This document shows, one piece after another, positions 42,355-51,170 of a DNA stretch of 64,000 nucleotides. The position numbers were made by a program, and so were the translations under genes. This DNA is from Oscillospiraceae bacterium (lineage in GTDB: Bacteria > Bacillota > Clostridia > Oscillospirales > Oscillospiraceae). The notes under the pieces are model-generated. The model had not been told where the DNA came from, did no database searches, and worked only from the letters and a program-made list of their open reading frames with translations. The stretch lies in contig JAETOQ010000002.1 of the NCBI GenBank assembly GCA_021771635.1, forward strand, positions 62,001-126,000. The letters are read 5' to 3'. Numbering within the stretch: position 1 is the first letter of the stretch; every line of letters begins with the position of its first letter.

Positions 42355-42598
42355 ACAAAAAAACGCCCCGAGCCGGTTTTCGGCTCAGGGCGAGTTAAAG
42401 CAACCCGTGGTTCCACCTGAATTCGCATCTGGCTGATGCGCACTCTGTCCCGGTAACGGCGGGGACCGGCGGGACATTTCCGTCCCGCGGCTCAAAGGCG
42501 CCTTCTCCCCTTCTCCGCAGGGACTTGCACCGACCGTCCCCTCTCTGGTCGCGGAGCTTGTGAGGATACTGTTCCCTCTCACAGCCTTTTTATTCGTG
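42355..42598 (-). promoter_or_regulatory. T-box leader (tRNA-Gly sensor) upstream of glyS
   Basis: On the minus strand: CCAGAGAGGGGACGGTCGGT…GCAAGTCCC, then AAGGCGCCTTTGAGCC with specifier GGC (Gly) at 42500–42502, the T-box sequence AGGTGGAACCACGGGTT at 42402–42418, and a terminator GCCCTGAGCCG/CGGCTCGGGGC with T7 near 42357–42390. The A in TGGA predicts a U discriminator, matching bacterial tRNA-Gly, so specifier and acceptor-end prediction agree. Confidence 0.95.
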
Positions 42599-42604
42599 GG
42601 TGAA

Positions 42605-42633
42605 AGTTTATCATGTTTTTTCCGGAATGTCAA
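42605..42633 (-). promoter_or_regulatory. Sigma-A promoter of glyS
   Basis: On the minus strand: consensus TTGACA (42628–42633), 17-bp spacer, TAAACT (42605–42610), just upstream of the T-box. Confidence 0.85.
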
Positions 42634-42666
42634 GGGCCGCCTTCTTCCGCTGTCTAACCCGCATTT

Positions 42667-44379
42667 TTATACGCCGCCGTCCGGGAACCGGAACGTGTCC
42701 CCGACCTGGATGTTGGAAAGCTCCGAGTAGGTGATGGTCACCGCCGCAGTGTCCACCGTGGAGGTGTCGCCGCTGAAGCCGATGACAGCCTCCACCAGCT
42801 GGTCCTCCGAGGTGAAGTACAGCATCCCGTCTCCGCGGTCGTACCGGGGGGCGGCCATGCCGTCCAGCGTCGTCAGGCGGTACAGGGATATGGCGGCGTC
42901 GTAGGTGCCGTCACCCCGATCACACAGCTCGAGGCTGCTGTACACCTCGTCCGTCCCCTGGGTGTCGGTGTACACGCCAGCGACATTCCGTCCGATATGG
43001 CCGCCGTAGCGGACGCTGACGCCCTCCGGGTTCTGGAGGGTAATGATCTCCGCTTTGCCGTCCTCCACGAGGGTAAACCACACCGCGCCGCCTGCCGCGC
43101 CGACGGAGCCGTCGTGATAGAACAGGTCCGCCCGTCCCTCCGTATACTGGTTCTCGGACATGACGTCCTTCAACCCTTGGGTGATGACCTCGTCATAATA
43201 GGGCAGGAACTCCTCCGCCGTCATGATCAGGATCTCCTCTTTTTCCGAGGCCAGTACCCGGGGCCACGCGATCATGTTGGAGACGTCCTCCCGGCGGTCC
43301 TCCTCCACAGCCTTGTAGAACCCGCAGTAGAACGACTGGGCGAAGGAATCCTCCATGCCGGTGGCGGCATAGATGGCGTCCTCCTCCAACGTCTCCGGCG
43401 GCCGGGCCCCTTCGGGGATCGAGTTCTCCGCGATGGTGTCCAGATCCGGGGCCTTTACCGGCGTCAGCGCCGCAAAATCAAAAAGGTCCGCCAGGTTTTC
43501 CAAATTCTCCGCCGCAAAGGCGCCGGAGGAGAAAATGTCGTCCGGGTCCGTCTCTGTCCCCGCCAGCACGTTCACCGTCACAAAGGAGTCCCCCAGGTCT
43601 ATCAGGATCAGACCTTTGAACTGACTCAGCGCCAAAGTCACCGTCTCGCCGCAGGCGGTCTCATAGGTCCACTCCCGATAATCGGACACGTCGCCGATGT
43701 TCAGCGTGACCTCATTGAAGCAGCCCCTGACGCTGCGCCGGAACTGATAATCCACCAGGCCGTAACCCGGCAGCCCCGCGTCTCCGTCATAGGCAAAGGT
43801 GCCGTCCTCGTAGATGTATCCGCTGTACGCCGTGTTTCCCTCCAGGAGAAAATCCCCTGCCGCAGTACTCCATCCATCCGGCAGAACGATCTCCCTGTCC
43901 GTATGCAGGGCCAGTCCATACTTCTCCACGATCTCATCCAGCTTTTCAGCCATCTCCCGGTCATACACCCCATACAGCGCATATTTCTTATCCACCGCAC
44001 CGGGATGGGCGTCCAGCCATTTAGCGGCGGCCATCACGTCATAGCCATCCAAAAATGCCTGCCACTCCGCCAGGGCCTTGTTCTCCGGGCTGTCCAGATA
44101 TCCGGAGAGCCCGATCATATCCACGGTCTCAACAGCCTGCTCTCCGGTCTCCGGATCAATGGGCGTGGCAACATCCTGCGGCAAAAGCAGACCGCGCAGG
44201 CCAAACCAGTCCCCGGCCACCGCCGCGGCGGACAGCACCGTCAGCAGCGCAACGACTGCCGCCAGCATGATCAAATTCTTGGAAATTCTCTTTTTCGGTC
44301 TCATCGCTTCCATATCCTCCCATCGGATCACCGTGGAAGAATGGACCTGGGAAAACGTCTGCCTGTACAGCTCACGCAT
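42667..44379 (-). CDS. anti-sigma factor-like membrane protein partner of the ECF sigma
   Basis: A 570-residue protein. Short cytoplasmic N-terminus (LYRQTFSQVHSS), basic stretch RPKKRISK, one membrane helix (NLIMLAAVVALLTVLSAAAVA) and a large extracellular domain of about 500 residues rich in Asp/Glu and Tyr. It overlaps the sigma factor gene by 8 bp. The topology and coupling fit clostridial anti-sigma regulators in which the N-terminus binds the sigma factor. The extracellular domain is not recognised and could sense wall or solute signals; this is inference. Confidence 0.78.
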   Translation of the reverse strand: MRELYRQTFSQVHSSTVIRWEDMEAMRPKKRISKNLIMLAAVVALLTVLSAAAVAGDWFGLRGLLLPQDVATPIDPETGEQAVETVDMIGLSGYLDSPENKALAEWQAFLDGYDVMAAAKWLDAHPGAVDKKYALYGVYDREMAEKLDEIVEKYGLALHTDREIVLPDGWSTAAGDFLLEGNTAYSGYIYEDGTFAYDGDAGLPGYGLVDYQFRRSVRGCFNEVTLNIGDVSDYREWTYETACGETVTLALSQFKGLILIDLGDSFVTVNVLAGTETDPDDIFSSGAFAAENLENLADLFDFAALTPVKAPDLDTIAENSIPEGARPPETLEEDAIYAATGMEDSFAQSFYCGFYKAVEEDRREDVSNMIAWPRVLASEKEEILIMTAEEFLPYYDEVITQGLKDVMSENQYTEGRADLFYHDGSVGAAGGAVWFTLVEDGKAEIITLQNPEGVSVRYGGHIGRNVAGVYTDTQGTDEVYSSLELCDRGDGTYDAAISLYRLTTLDGMAAPRYDRGDGMLYFTSEDQLVEAVIGFSGDTSTVDTAAVTITYSELSNIQVGDTFRFPDGGV

Positions 44380-44854
44380 CCTTCCACACCTCCTTCAGCT
44401 GCTCTTTCAACTGCTCCCTGGCGCGGGAGAGGCGGGTGGTCACCGCCGACTGCCGCAGGCCCAGCAGAGCCGCGATCTCCTTGGTGGAGAGTTCCTCGTA
44501 ATAGAACAGGTCCAGCACCGTCCGGTATTTCTCCGGCAGGGACATCACCGCCTGGTACAGCTCCCGCTCCTCCGGCCGGTCAAACACCGGCTGGTCCGGG
44601 ATAGCCTCCATCGGCACCCGCCGCTTCCGCCAGGGGCTTTTCAGGGCGTCCTTACAGACATTGATGCTTACCCGGATCAGCCAGCGGCGCAGATGTTCGC
44701 CGCTCTCAAAGGGCTTTTTCTCCATATACAGGCGCAGGAACACCTCCTGCACCGCGTCCTCCGCGTCCTGGGGAACGCCGAACTGATGCAGGGCGATGCG
44801 GTACACCATATCCTGATACTGTACGACCGCAGCCTGAAATTCACTCTGTTCCAT
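44372..44854 (-). CDS. ECF-type RNA polymerase sigma factor
   Basis: A 160-residue sigma-70 family protein with region 2 (QYQDMVYRIALHQFGVPQDA, DAVQEVFLRLY) and region 4 (LPEKYRTVLDLFYYEELSTK, HTH IAALLGLRQSAVTTRLSRAR). Regions 1 and 3 are absent, as expected for the ECF group. ATG 44854 follows CAGGAGAG at 8 nt; the frame extends 12 codons upstream. The coupled downstream gene is the likely anti-sigma factor. Confidence 0.92.
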   Translation of the reverse strand: MEQSEFQAAVVQYQDMVYRIALHQFGVPQDAEDAVQEVFLRLYMEKKPFESGEHLRRWLIRVSINVCKDALKSPWRKRRVPMEAIPDQPVFDRPEERELYQAVMSLPEKYRTVLDLFYYEELSTKEIAALLGLRQSAVTTRLSRAREQLKEQLKEVWKDA

Positions 44855-44885
44855 GAGATCTCTCCTGTTTTGAAAGCTTTCACTT

Positions 44886-44914
44886 ATCATACGACAGGGC
44901 GGTGCGTTTTGTCA
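44886..44914 (-). promoter_or_regulatory. Candidate promoter of the ECF sigma operon
   Basis: Minus strand TGACAA (44909–44914), 17-bp spacer, TATGAT (44886–44891). GTGACAAAAC and an overlapping CGTA near the −10 could also be read as an ECF-type autoregulated promoter. Confidence 0.45.
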
Positions 44915-44926
44915 CGAAAAGTCAAG

Positions 44927-44958
44927 AAAAGCCGCCCGGAAATCCGGGCGGCTTTTTC
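44927..44958 (-). terminator. Rho-independent terminator of the rpmH–jag gene group
   Basis: A perfect stem of about 14 bp, AAAAGCCGCCCGGA (44927–44940) / TCCGGGCGGCTTTT (44943–44956), with T/A runs on both sides; it follows the jag stop on the minus strand. Confidence 0.9.
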
Positions 44959-44972
44959 AAATCAACGGTTCT

Positions 44973-45773
44973 TTACCGCTTCTCACGGTCATAAGCCACG
45001 ATAACGCGGCGGTTGGGCTCGGTGCCGGTGGAATAGGTGGTTACACCGGGCACCTCCTGCAGGGCCGTATGGATCACATGGCGCTCGTAGGCGTTCATGG
45101 GCTCCAGGGTGACGCTGCGGCGGTACTTGACCACCTTGCCGGCCACCTTGCGGGCCAGGTTCTGCAGGCTCTGCTCCCGCTTCTCCCGGTAGCCCTCGGC
45201 ATCCAGCTGCACGCGGACACGGCCGCCGGTGCGGTTGACGGCATAGCTGGTCAGCTGCTGGATGGCATCCAGTGTCTCACCCCGGCGGCCGATCAGGGCG
45301 CCCAGGCTCTTGCCCTCCAGAATGACCTTATAGCGGCCCTTTTCCGGCAGATAGACCTTGACCTCGGCGGAACTCTCCATCTGGGCCAGCAGGCCGGACA
45401 GGAACTTCTTGATGGCCTGGGCCTTCTCATCGTCCACTTCCGCGCCCAGCTCCTGGACGGGAACAGGTTTGCTCTCCACAGCGGCAGGCTTTTCCTGCCT
45501 GACGGGAGCGGGCGCCTTTCTCTCAGGCTTGGGATCCTTCTTGGGCTGTTCAGTCTTTGGGGAGGCCGGAACCACGGGGGCGGGTTTCTCTTCCTCCTCT
45601 GGGCCATAGCTCACACGGACCTTGGCCGGGCAGCTGCCCAATCCCAGGAATCCAGACTTGGCGCGTTCCAGAATCTCAACGGACACATCATCCCGGTCGA
45701 GGCCCAGCTGTGCCAAAGCCTTGCTGATGGCCTCGTCCTCGGTCTTGCCCGTTACATCGATAAACTCTCTCAT
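44973..45773 (-). CDS. jag: RNA-binding protein Jag/KhpB
   Basis: A 266-residue protein with the three-part Jag layout: N-terminal Jag_N (REFIDVTGKTEDEAISKAL … KSGFLGLGSCPAKV), a Pro/Lys-rich linker (residues 58–105), a KH domain with the altered GxxG loop (LIGRRGETLDAIQQL), and an R3H domain (LEPMNAYERHVIHTAL). With KhpA it binds RNA and affects cell elongation and division. It is 9 bp after yidC, the usual order. Confidence 0.94.
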   Translation of the reverse strand: MREFIDVTGKTEDEAISKALAQLGLDRDDVSVEILERAKSGFLGLGSCPAKVRVSYGPEEEEKPAPVVPASPKTEQPKKDPKPERKAPAPVRQEKPAAVESKPVPVQELGAEVDDEKAQAIKKFLSGLLAQMESSAEVKVYLPEKGRYKVILEGKSLGALIGRRGETLDAIQQLTSYAVNRTGGRVRVQLDAEGYREKREQSLQNLARKVAGKVVKYRRSVTLEPMNAYERHVIHTALQEVPGVTTYSTGTEPNRRVIVAYDREKR

Positions 45774-45782
45774 AACGGTTCC

Positions 45783-46952
45783 TCAATCCTTATCTTCATA
45801 ACGGTCCGCTTTATAGGAGCGGCCCCGGGCATAGGGCCGGTCACCGACACGGCCGGCCTCGGTGGTGCTGGTGCCTGCCTTTTTGGCCCTCAGCGCCTTG
45901 GCCTCCTGAGCGGCCTGCTTCTTTTCCTTCAGCGACTTTTTCTGCGCGGCCTGCTGACGCTGCTGCTCCTGCAGCTTCTTTGCCTCTTCCATCCGCTTCT
46001 GCCGGTCCGCCTGACGGGCCTCATAGAGGGCATTCTCCTCCTCTTCCAGCTTCTTGTTGTAGAACTTTCCGAGAATGGCCTCCTGGATCGTGGAGAAGAC
46101 ACTCTGGGCGATCCAGTAGATACCCAGGGCGGCGGGCATGATGAACGCGATGTACACGGAGAACAGGGGCATCATGTACATCATGGTCTTGGTAGAACCG
46201 GCGCCGGGGCCGTTCTGCTGGGGCTGCTGCTTCATGGTGATGCGGGTCATCAGCAGCTGGAAGCCGCCTGCCAGAATGGGGATCAGGATCAAACCGATCA
46301 CTGCCCAGGAGACACTGAAGTTGGAAAAAGCGCTGCCGGGCGTTGCGGACAGGTCCAGTCCCAGGAACCCATAGTCCAGATTGATCCAGCCGTCAATGTC
46401 GGCCGCGGCTTCAGGGACCTGAGAGGTAATGGCCTTGACCAGGTTGATCTGGCCATAGGGTGCCAGCTGGGTGATGCCGTCCTTCACAACGGCGGCACCG
46501 TCCTTCATCTGCACGATGGTGGACATGTCCACCACACCAGCGTTAGTGACCTTTGCCACCAGGTCCTGCACCACCGTGTTGGAGAGCATCATGAAATGGG
46601 TAATGGGCTGACGCATGATGGAGTACAGGGCCATCAGAATGGGCAGAGGCAGAAAGCTCCACAGACAGCCGCTCATGGGGCTGACGCCCTCTTCCGCGTA
46701 GAGCTTCTGCACCTCCTCAGCGTACTTCGCCTGGTTGTTGGCGTACTTCTTCTGCAGTTCCTGCATCTTGCCGGACAGCCGGTTCATGCGCATCATGCTC
46801 TTCTTGGACTTCATCTGGAAAGGCAGCATGATGAGTTTGATCACCAGCGTGAACAGGATCAAAGCCGCGCCGTAGGAGCCCGTCAGGCTGTAAAACAGAC
46901 GGACCAGCCATGCGAAGGGGATACAAATATAGTATCCGAGAGTCGAAAACAT
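45783..46952 (-). CDS. yidC: membrane protein insertase YidC/OxaA
   Basis: A 389-residue Oxa1-type insertase without the large periplasmic domain of Gram-negative YidC. Membrane segments include YYICIPFAWLVRLFYSLTG, GAALILFTLVIKLIMLPFQM with the positively charged hydrophilic-groove region KSKKSMMRMNRL, WSFLPLPILMALYSIMR and MMPLFSVYIAFIMPAALGIY. The C-terminal 100 residues are a long charged Gln/Lys/Glu coiled tail that may bind the ribosome. ATG 46952 follows GGAGGAA; the open frame 21 codons upstream is not used. Confidence 0.94.
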   Translation of the reverse strand: MFSTLGYYICIPFAWLVRLFYSLTGSYGAALILFTLVIKLIMLPFQMKSKKSMMRMNRLSGKMQELQKKYANNQAKYAEEVQKLYAEEGVSPMSGCLWSFLPLPILMALYSIMRQPITHFMMLSNTVVQDLVAKVTNAGVVDMSTIVQMKDGAAVVKDGITQLAPYGQINLVKAITSQVPEAAADIDGWINLDYGFLGLDLSATPGSAFSNFSVSWAVIGLILIPILAGGFQLLMTRITMKQQPQQNGPGAGSTKTMMYMMPLFSVYIAFIMPAALGIYWIAQSVFSTIQEAILGKFYNKKLEEEENALYEARQADRQKRMEEAKKLQEQQRQQAAQKKSLKEKKQAAQEAKALRAKKAGTSTTEAGRVGDRPYARGRSYKADRYEDKD

Positions 46953-47071
46953 AGGCGTTTCCTCCAAATCGTAGATCAGACCTGCCAACTGCAGGCCAGC
47001 CGCCCAGAGCGGCATTTACCGGTCAAACCGGCTGGGGGAATGCAAAGAGAGGCTTGTCCCCTCCTTGGGTT

Positions 47072-47281
47072 TCAGGGCACGGGGTCATATCCACCCTTGT
47101 GAAACGGATTGCAGCGCAGGATACGTTTAAAGGCAAGCCAGCCGCCCTTCAGGGCGCCGTATTTTTCGATGGCCTCCAAGGCGTATTGGGAGCAGGTGGG
47201 GATGTAATTGCAGCAGCGGGGGCGGTAAGGAGAGATGGCTCTCTGGTAAAACCGGATCATGGCCTTCATGAGATGCTTCAT
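47072..47281 (-). CDS. yidD: membrane protein insertion efficiency factor YidD
   Basis: A 69-residue Yid[54 protein letters not shown] are the family text with conserved cysteines. It overlaps the rnpA stop by ATGA and follows GGGGGAGG. It assists YidC-dependent insertion. Confidence 0.95.
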   Translation of the reverse strand: MKHLMKAMIRFYQRAISPYRPRCCNYIPTCSQYALEAIEKYGALKGGWLAFKRILRCNPFHKGGYDPVP

Positions 47282-47622
47282 GCCTCCCCCTCCAGCAGAT
47301 CCAGCTTCCGGCAAAGACGCAGGAAGGTGCTGTTCAGATCCTTCCAGGGGGCCGTGGCGGTCCTGGTCCTTGCCACCAAAATGATGTCATATCCCTGCCG
47401 GAGCTTGTCGCCATTGAGACGGTAGACCTCCCGCAGGCGCCGGCGGGCGCGGTTGCGCACCACCGCATGTCCCAGCTTCACCGAGACGGTGACGCCAAGG
47501 CGGTTGTGTCCCAGCCGGTTTTTCCGGCAGTAGAGCACCATGCCGCCGCCCACCGCCGACGCGCCCTTCTGGTACAGCCGGCGGAATTCATAATTTTCTT
47601 TTAATGTCACCGCTCGCTTCAT
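47278..47622 (-). CDS. rnpA: ribonuclease P protein component
   Basis: A 114-residue basic protein that assists RNase P RNA in tRNA 5' maturation. Family text: [16 protein letters not shown] at the start, [20 protein letters not shown] and RRLREVYRL (the RNR motif). I start at 47622 with GGGAAG upstream; the frame continues 30 codons further but across the hairpin downstream of rpmH. Its 3' end is coupled to yidD. Confidence 0.94.
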   Translation of the reverse strand: MKRAVTLKENYEFRRLYQKGASAVGGGMVLYCRKNRLGHNRLGVTVSVKLGHAVVRNRARRRLREVYRLNGDKLRQGYDIILVARTRTATAPWKDLNSTFLRLCRKLDLLEGEA

Positions 47623-47661
47623 ATACTTCCCTGCCTTGCGAATTTGAACAGAAACTCTTTT

Positions 47662-47696
47662 AGGGACGGAGGAATCCAGAAAATTCCGCCGTCCCT
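47662..47696 (-). terminator. Hairpin between rpmH and rnpA (possible attenuator)
   Basis: 14-bp stem with one mismatch (47662–47675 with 47683–47696), followed on the minus strand by TAAAAG. With so short a T-run it is more likely a partial terminator or processing site that separates the very high expression of rpmH from rnpA. Confidence 0.5.
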
Positions 47697-47736
47697 GAAG
47701 ACGTCTGTTCAAGTGTCTCCCGCGCGTCCGTTTCGC

Positions 47737-47877
47737 TTAGTAGGACAGACGGGCGCGGCCCTTGGCGCGGCGACGGGCCAGGACCTTACGGCCGTTGGCG
47801 GTAGCCATTCTCTTGCGGAAGCCGTGGACCTTCTGGCCGTGCAGCTTCTTGGGCTGATAGGTACGTTTCGTTGCCAT
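47737..47877 (-). CDS. rpmH: 50S ribosomal protein L34
   Basis: A 46-residue highly basic protein, [20 protein letters not shown] … [12 protein letters not shown], of the exact L34 type. ATG 47877 follows AGGAGG. It is the first gene of the leftward rpmH–rnpA–yidD–yidC–jag group next to dnaA. Confidence 0.97.
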   Translation of the reverse strand: MATKRTYQPKKLHGQKVHGFRKRMATANGRKVLARRRAKGRARLSY

Positions 47878-47991
47878 GTTTGAGACACCTCCTGTCAGAA
47901 TTCCGGCCGTCTTTCGACGGCGCTTACTCGACACCATCTCTTGTGAAACGGTGCAGTAAACAAGTATCAGGCGCCTTTTGACGCATGGACT

Positions 47992-48021
47992 AGTATAGCA
48001 TATTCAATCAAAACGTGTCAA
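47992..48021 (-). promoter_or_regulatory. Sigma-A promoter of rpmH
   Basis: Minus strand TTGACA (48016–48021), 18-bp spacer, TATACT (47992–47997). Confidence 0.8.
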
Positions 48022-48178
48022 TAAAAACTTGAAACTTCCATAAAATCCAGAATTTTTCCGCCTTTTATCAACAAAAAAATCAGACGTCCCAAAATATAGT
48101 GCTTTCCTATCAAAAAATCATCTACATCTAGTTTTCCCATCTTTCCAATATTTTTTGAATCTTATATTAGAATATGTG

Positions 48179-48207
48179 TTGCCTCTCCTTCGTTTTTTTG
48201 TTATAAT
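48179..48207 (+). promoter_or_regulatory. Sigma-A promoter of dnaA
   Basis: TTGCCT (48179–48184), 17-bp spacer, consensus TATAAT (48202–48207), 48 bp before the dnaA start. Confidence 0.8.
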
Positions 48208-48255
48208 AAATATGTATTGTTTTGTTCATTTTTTACTAGAGAGAGGTGTTTATTT

Positions 48256-49572
48256 TTGAACTCTGTCGCTGACGTATGGGATAACGTCCTGCAACAGCTG
48301 AAGAAAGAGCTTTCGGAGACCACCATCGCCACCTGGTTTGACGAGCTGGAGGCTGTGGACATCCGCGGAAACACATGTATCCTCCACTGTGCCAACGACT
48401 TCAAAAAAGGTTATATCGAGTCCCTGTTTTTGAAGAACATCAAGGCCTCCCTCCACGATATTTTCTCCATGGATTTTGAAGTTCAGATCCTGGATGACAT
48501 CGCCTTTGCTGAATTCAACGGCGGCACCGTGCGGAAGCAGAGCGACCGCTTCACATCCGATGAGTTCACATTTGATACCTTTGTGGTGGGTCCCTCCAAC
48601 AAACTGGCCTACGCGGCCTCGGTGGCTGTGGCGGAGCATCCGGCCCAGAATTACAACCCGCTTTTGATCTACGGTGACTCCGGCCTGGGCAAGACGCACC
48701 TGATCTATGCCATTGCCAATGTCATCCGCCGGAACGATCCACGATCCAAGATTGCCTACGTCAAAGGCGACGACCTGACCAACGAGCTGGTGGACGCCAT
48801 CCGGGAGGGTAAGACCGCCGAAATGCGGGAAAAATACCGGCAGGCGGATCTGCTGCTGGTGGATGACGTGCAGTTCATCGCCGGCAAGAAGCAGACACAG
48901 GAGGAATTTTTCCATACCTTCAACACCCTGTACGAGTCCGGCCGTCAGATCGTCCTGACCTCCGACCGCCCGCCCTCTGAAATGACACAGCTGGAGGACC
49001 GTCTCCGCACCCGGTTTGAATGGGGTCTGCTGGTGGATGTGGCTCCTCCCGACTTTGAGACCCGTCTCGCCATTGTCAAAAATAAAGCCGCGCTGCTGGG
49101 CATGGAGCTGCCGGACAAGATCTCCGCCTACATTGCGGAAAATGTCACCGCCAACGTCCGCCAGCTGGAGGGCACCATCAACAAGATCCTGGCCTACAAG
49201 GACCTTTTGGGCAACGACGCCGACGAGGAAACCGTCACCCGCGCCATGCAGGATATCCTTAAGCGCAGCAATGAGTACATCCCTACTCCCGAGGCGATCC
49301 TGGACTATATCAGCAAATATTATAGTCTGGAAGAATCCGTTATCCGGGGCCAGCAGCGCATCCGGGACGCTGTGGCCGCCCGGCAGATTGCCATGTACCT
49401 GATCCGCAGCATGACGAATCTCAGCCTGGACGACATCGGCAAGGTCTTTGACAACCGGGACCACTCCACCGTCCTGTACTCCATCCAGCAGGTGGAGAAA
49501 AAGATGAAAAAGGAGCCATCTTTCGCCGAAACAGTGAAGGAGATCAAAACCAATATCAACTCCAAGCGGTGA
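48256..49572 (+). CDS. dnaA: chromosomal replication initiator DnaA
   Basis: A 438-residue initiator. Domain I (residues 1–80, DVWDNVLQQLKKELSETTIA), a short linker, the AAA+ domain with Walker A GDSGLGKTHLIYAIAN and Walker B LLLVDDVQFIAGK, and the domain IV DNA-binding helix with signature DNRDHSTVLYSI. The start is TTG 48256 after GAGAGAGGTG (48239–48248); an in-frame ATG 13 codons earlier has no site. It is first in the rightward dnaA–dnaN–recF–gyrBA block. Confidence 0.97.
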   Translation: MNSVADVWDNVLQQLKKELSETTIATWFDELEAVDIRGNTCILHCANDFKKGYIESLFLKNIKASLHDIFSMDFEVQILDDIAFAEFNGGTVRKQSDRFTSDEFTFDTFVVGPSNKLAYAASVAVAEHPAQNYNPLLIYGDSGLGKTHLIYAIANVIRRNDPRSKIAYVKGDDLTNELVDAIREGKTAEMREKYRQADLLLVDDVQFIAGKKQTQEEFFHTFNTLYESGRQIVLTSDRPPSEMTQLEDRLRTRFEWGLLVDVAPPDFETRLAIVKNKAALLGMELPDKISAYIAENVTANVRQLEGTINKILAYKDLLGNDADEETVTRAMQDILKRSNEYIPTPEAILDYISKYYSLEESVIRGQQRIRDAVAARQIAMYLIRSMTNLSLDDIGKVFDNRDHSTVLYSIQQVEKKMKKEPSFAETVKEIKTNINSKR

Positions 49573-49828
49573 CGCTCCTCTTTCCACATATTTCGTGGAA
49601 AAGAAAAAATTTTCTGTGGAAAACTTCTTGAAAAAACAGAAGTGGAAAAGATGCACGATTTTTCCACACCGTCTGTGGAGCCGCAAAAAACTGTCATTTC
49701 CAGCCTTCCCCGTTTTTTCCACAGTTTTTTCTTCTACCGCTGCTTTTTCTAAAAACATTTGATTTTTTTCTTAAAAAAAAGACCGTTCGTGACCATCAAA
49801 ACCCTATATAGAGAGGAAGCGTCTGAAT
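49573..49828. other. Replication origin segment (oriC) with DnaA boxes and A/T-rich unwinding region
   Basis: At least six DnaA-box-like sites in both orientations: TTTCCACA (49581), CGTGGAAAA (49594), TGTGGAAAA (49615), AGTGGAAAA (49641), TTTTTCCACA (49659), TTTTTTCCACA (49713), plus TGTGGAG near 49675. An A/T-only-like tract (about 49745–49785) fits a DNA unwinding element next to dnaN. The dnaA–dnaN position matches the main Firmicutes origin. Confidence 0.85.
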
Positions 49829-50944
49829 ATGATGAAATTCTCCTGTGAAAAAGCCCTCCTGCAAAACGCCATCGCGGTCACCAGCCGGGCCGTCGCGCAG
49901 AAAAGCTCCATCCCCGCCCTGGAGGGCCTGCTGCTTCACGTGGACCACCAGCTGACCGTCTCCGGCTATAACATGCAGACCGGCATCCGGACTAAGGTCG
50001 CCGCCAATGTGAACGAACCGGGCGATATCGTTTTGAATGCCCGCCTGTTCGGCGATATTATCCGTCGGATGCCCGACGATGTGGTGATCTTTGCCGCCGA
50101 CGATAAACTGATGGTGCATCTCAGCTGCGGCGATGCGGACTTTGATATCCAGGGCCTCAGCGCCGCGGATTATCCCGACCTCCCCCACGTTGAAGATGAA
50201 TACTCCATTTCCATTCAGCAGAAATTCCTGCGGTCGATGATCGAGGAGGTGGCATTTGCCGTTTCCACCAATGAGAGCCGTCCGGTCCACACCGGCGCGC
50301 TGTTCGAGATCGGTGAAAGCGGTCTGACCATGGTGGCTGTGGACGGCTTCCGTCTTGCCATCCGCCGGGAGCCTTTGGAAAAAATGGAAGGCGGCGCCTT
50401 CTCCTTTGTGGCGCCCGGCTCCGCGCTGAACGAGGTCAAAAGCATCTGCGGCGACGTGGAGGATCTGGCCGCCGTTACGCTGGGCAAACGGCATATCATG
50501 TTTGAAGTGGGAGAGACGGAACTAATCTGCCGCCGTCTGGAGGGGGAATTCCTGGATTACAAAAATGCCATTCCCCGGAAAAACCCCATTACCATCATTG
50601 CGGATACCAAGGCGCTGATCGAGAGCATCGACCGCGTGTCCGTGGTCATCTCCGACAAGCTGAAAAGCCCTGTCCGCTGTACCTTTGACCACGACCGGGT
50701 GCTGCTGTCCGCCAAGACCGGAAGCGGCGTTGGCAAGGACGTCTGCCGGGTCTCCGGGGATGGACAGGGGCTGGAGATCGGCTTCAATAACCGCTATCTG
50801 ATGGAGGCCCTGCGCTATGCGCCCGCCGATACCGTGAAGATCGAGCTGAATACCGGCGTCTCCCCCGCCATCATCGTTCCTGTGGAGGGAGAGGAAAATT
50901 TTCTGTACATGGTCCTGCCGGTGCGGCTGAAATCCGCGGAGTAA
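49829..50944 (+). CDS. dnaN: DNA polymerase III beta subunit (sliding clamp)
   Basis: A 371-residue clamp with three similar domains; start [20 protein letters not shown] is typical, and the C-terminus ends [10 protein letters not shown], matching the clamp end that borders the partner-binding pocket. It tethers polymerase to DNA. Two consecutive ATG codons (49829, 49832) follow GAGAGGAAG. Confidence 0.96.
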   Translation: MMKFSCEKALLQNAIAVTSRAVAQKSSIPALEGLLLHVDHQLTVSGYNMQTGIRTKVAANVNEPGDIVLNARLFGDIIRRMPDDVVIFAADDKLMVHLSCGDADFDIQGLSAADYPDLPHVEDEYSISIQQKFLRSMIEEVAFAVSTNESRPVHTGALFEIGESGLTMVAVDGFRLAIRREPLEKMEGGAFSFVAPGSALNEVKSICGDVEDLAAVTLGKRHIMFEVGETELICRRLEGEFLDYKNAIPRKNPITIIADTKALIESIDRVSVVISDKLKSPVRCTFDHDRVLLSAKTGSGVGKDVCRVSGDGQGLEIGFNNRYLMEALRYAPADTVKIELNTGVSPAIIVPVEGEENFLYMVLPVRLKSAE

Positions 50945-50954
50945 TGGGAGATTT

Positions 50955-51170
50955 ATGAAAACTGTTACCATCACAACTGAATTTATCAAGCTCCAGGATC
51001 TGCTGAAATTCGCCAATCTGGTGGAGACCGGCGGCGAGGCAAAGGAGTGCGTCCAAGCCGGCGAAGTCATGGTGAACGGAGAGGTCTGCACCATGCGGGG
51101 CAAGAAGATCCGCCCCGGCGATGACGTCTGCTTTGACGGACAGCACTACACGGTGGCCTATGCGGATTGA
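50955..51170 (+). CDS. yaaA: S4-domain RNA-binding protein (YaaA/RlbA type)
   Basis: A 71-residue S4-like protein: [20 protein letters not shown] … [20 protein letters not shown]. It is standard between dnaN and recF in Firmicutes and is implicated in ribosome assembly. It overlaps the recF start by 11 bp. Confidence 0.93.
   Translation: MKTVTITTEFIKLQDLLKFANLVETGGEAKECVQAGEVMVNGEVCTMRGKKIRPGDDVCFDGQHYTVAYAD

Larger units (their letters stand above)
47878..48255. other. Divergent rpmH/dnaA intergenic region (A/T-rich, probable left part of the origin)
   Basis: About 380 bp without a gene, markedly A/T-rich from 47990 to 48240. It holds the divergent rpmH and dnaA promoters and one weak DnaA-box-like TTATCAACA near 48065. 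Clear DnaA-box clusters are absent here and lie instead between dnaA and dnaN. Confidence 0.65.
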
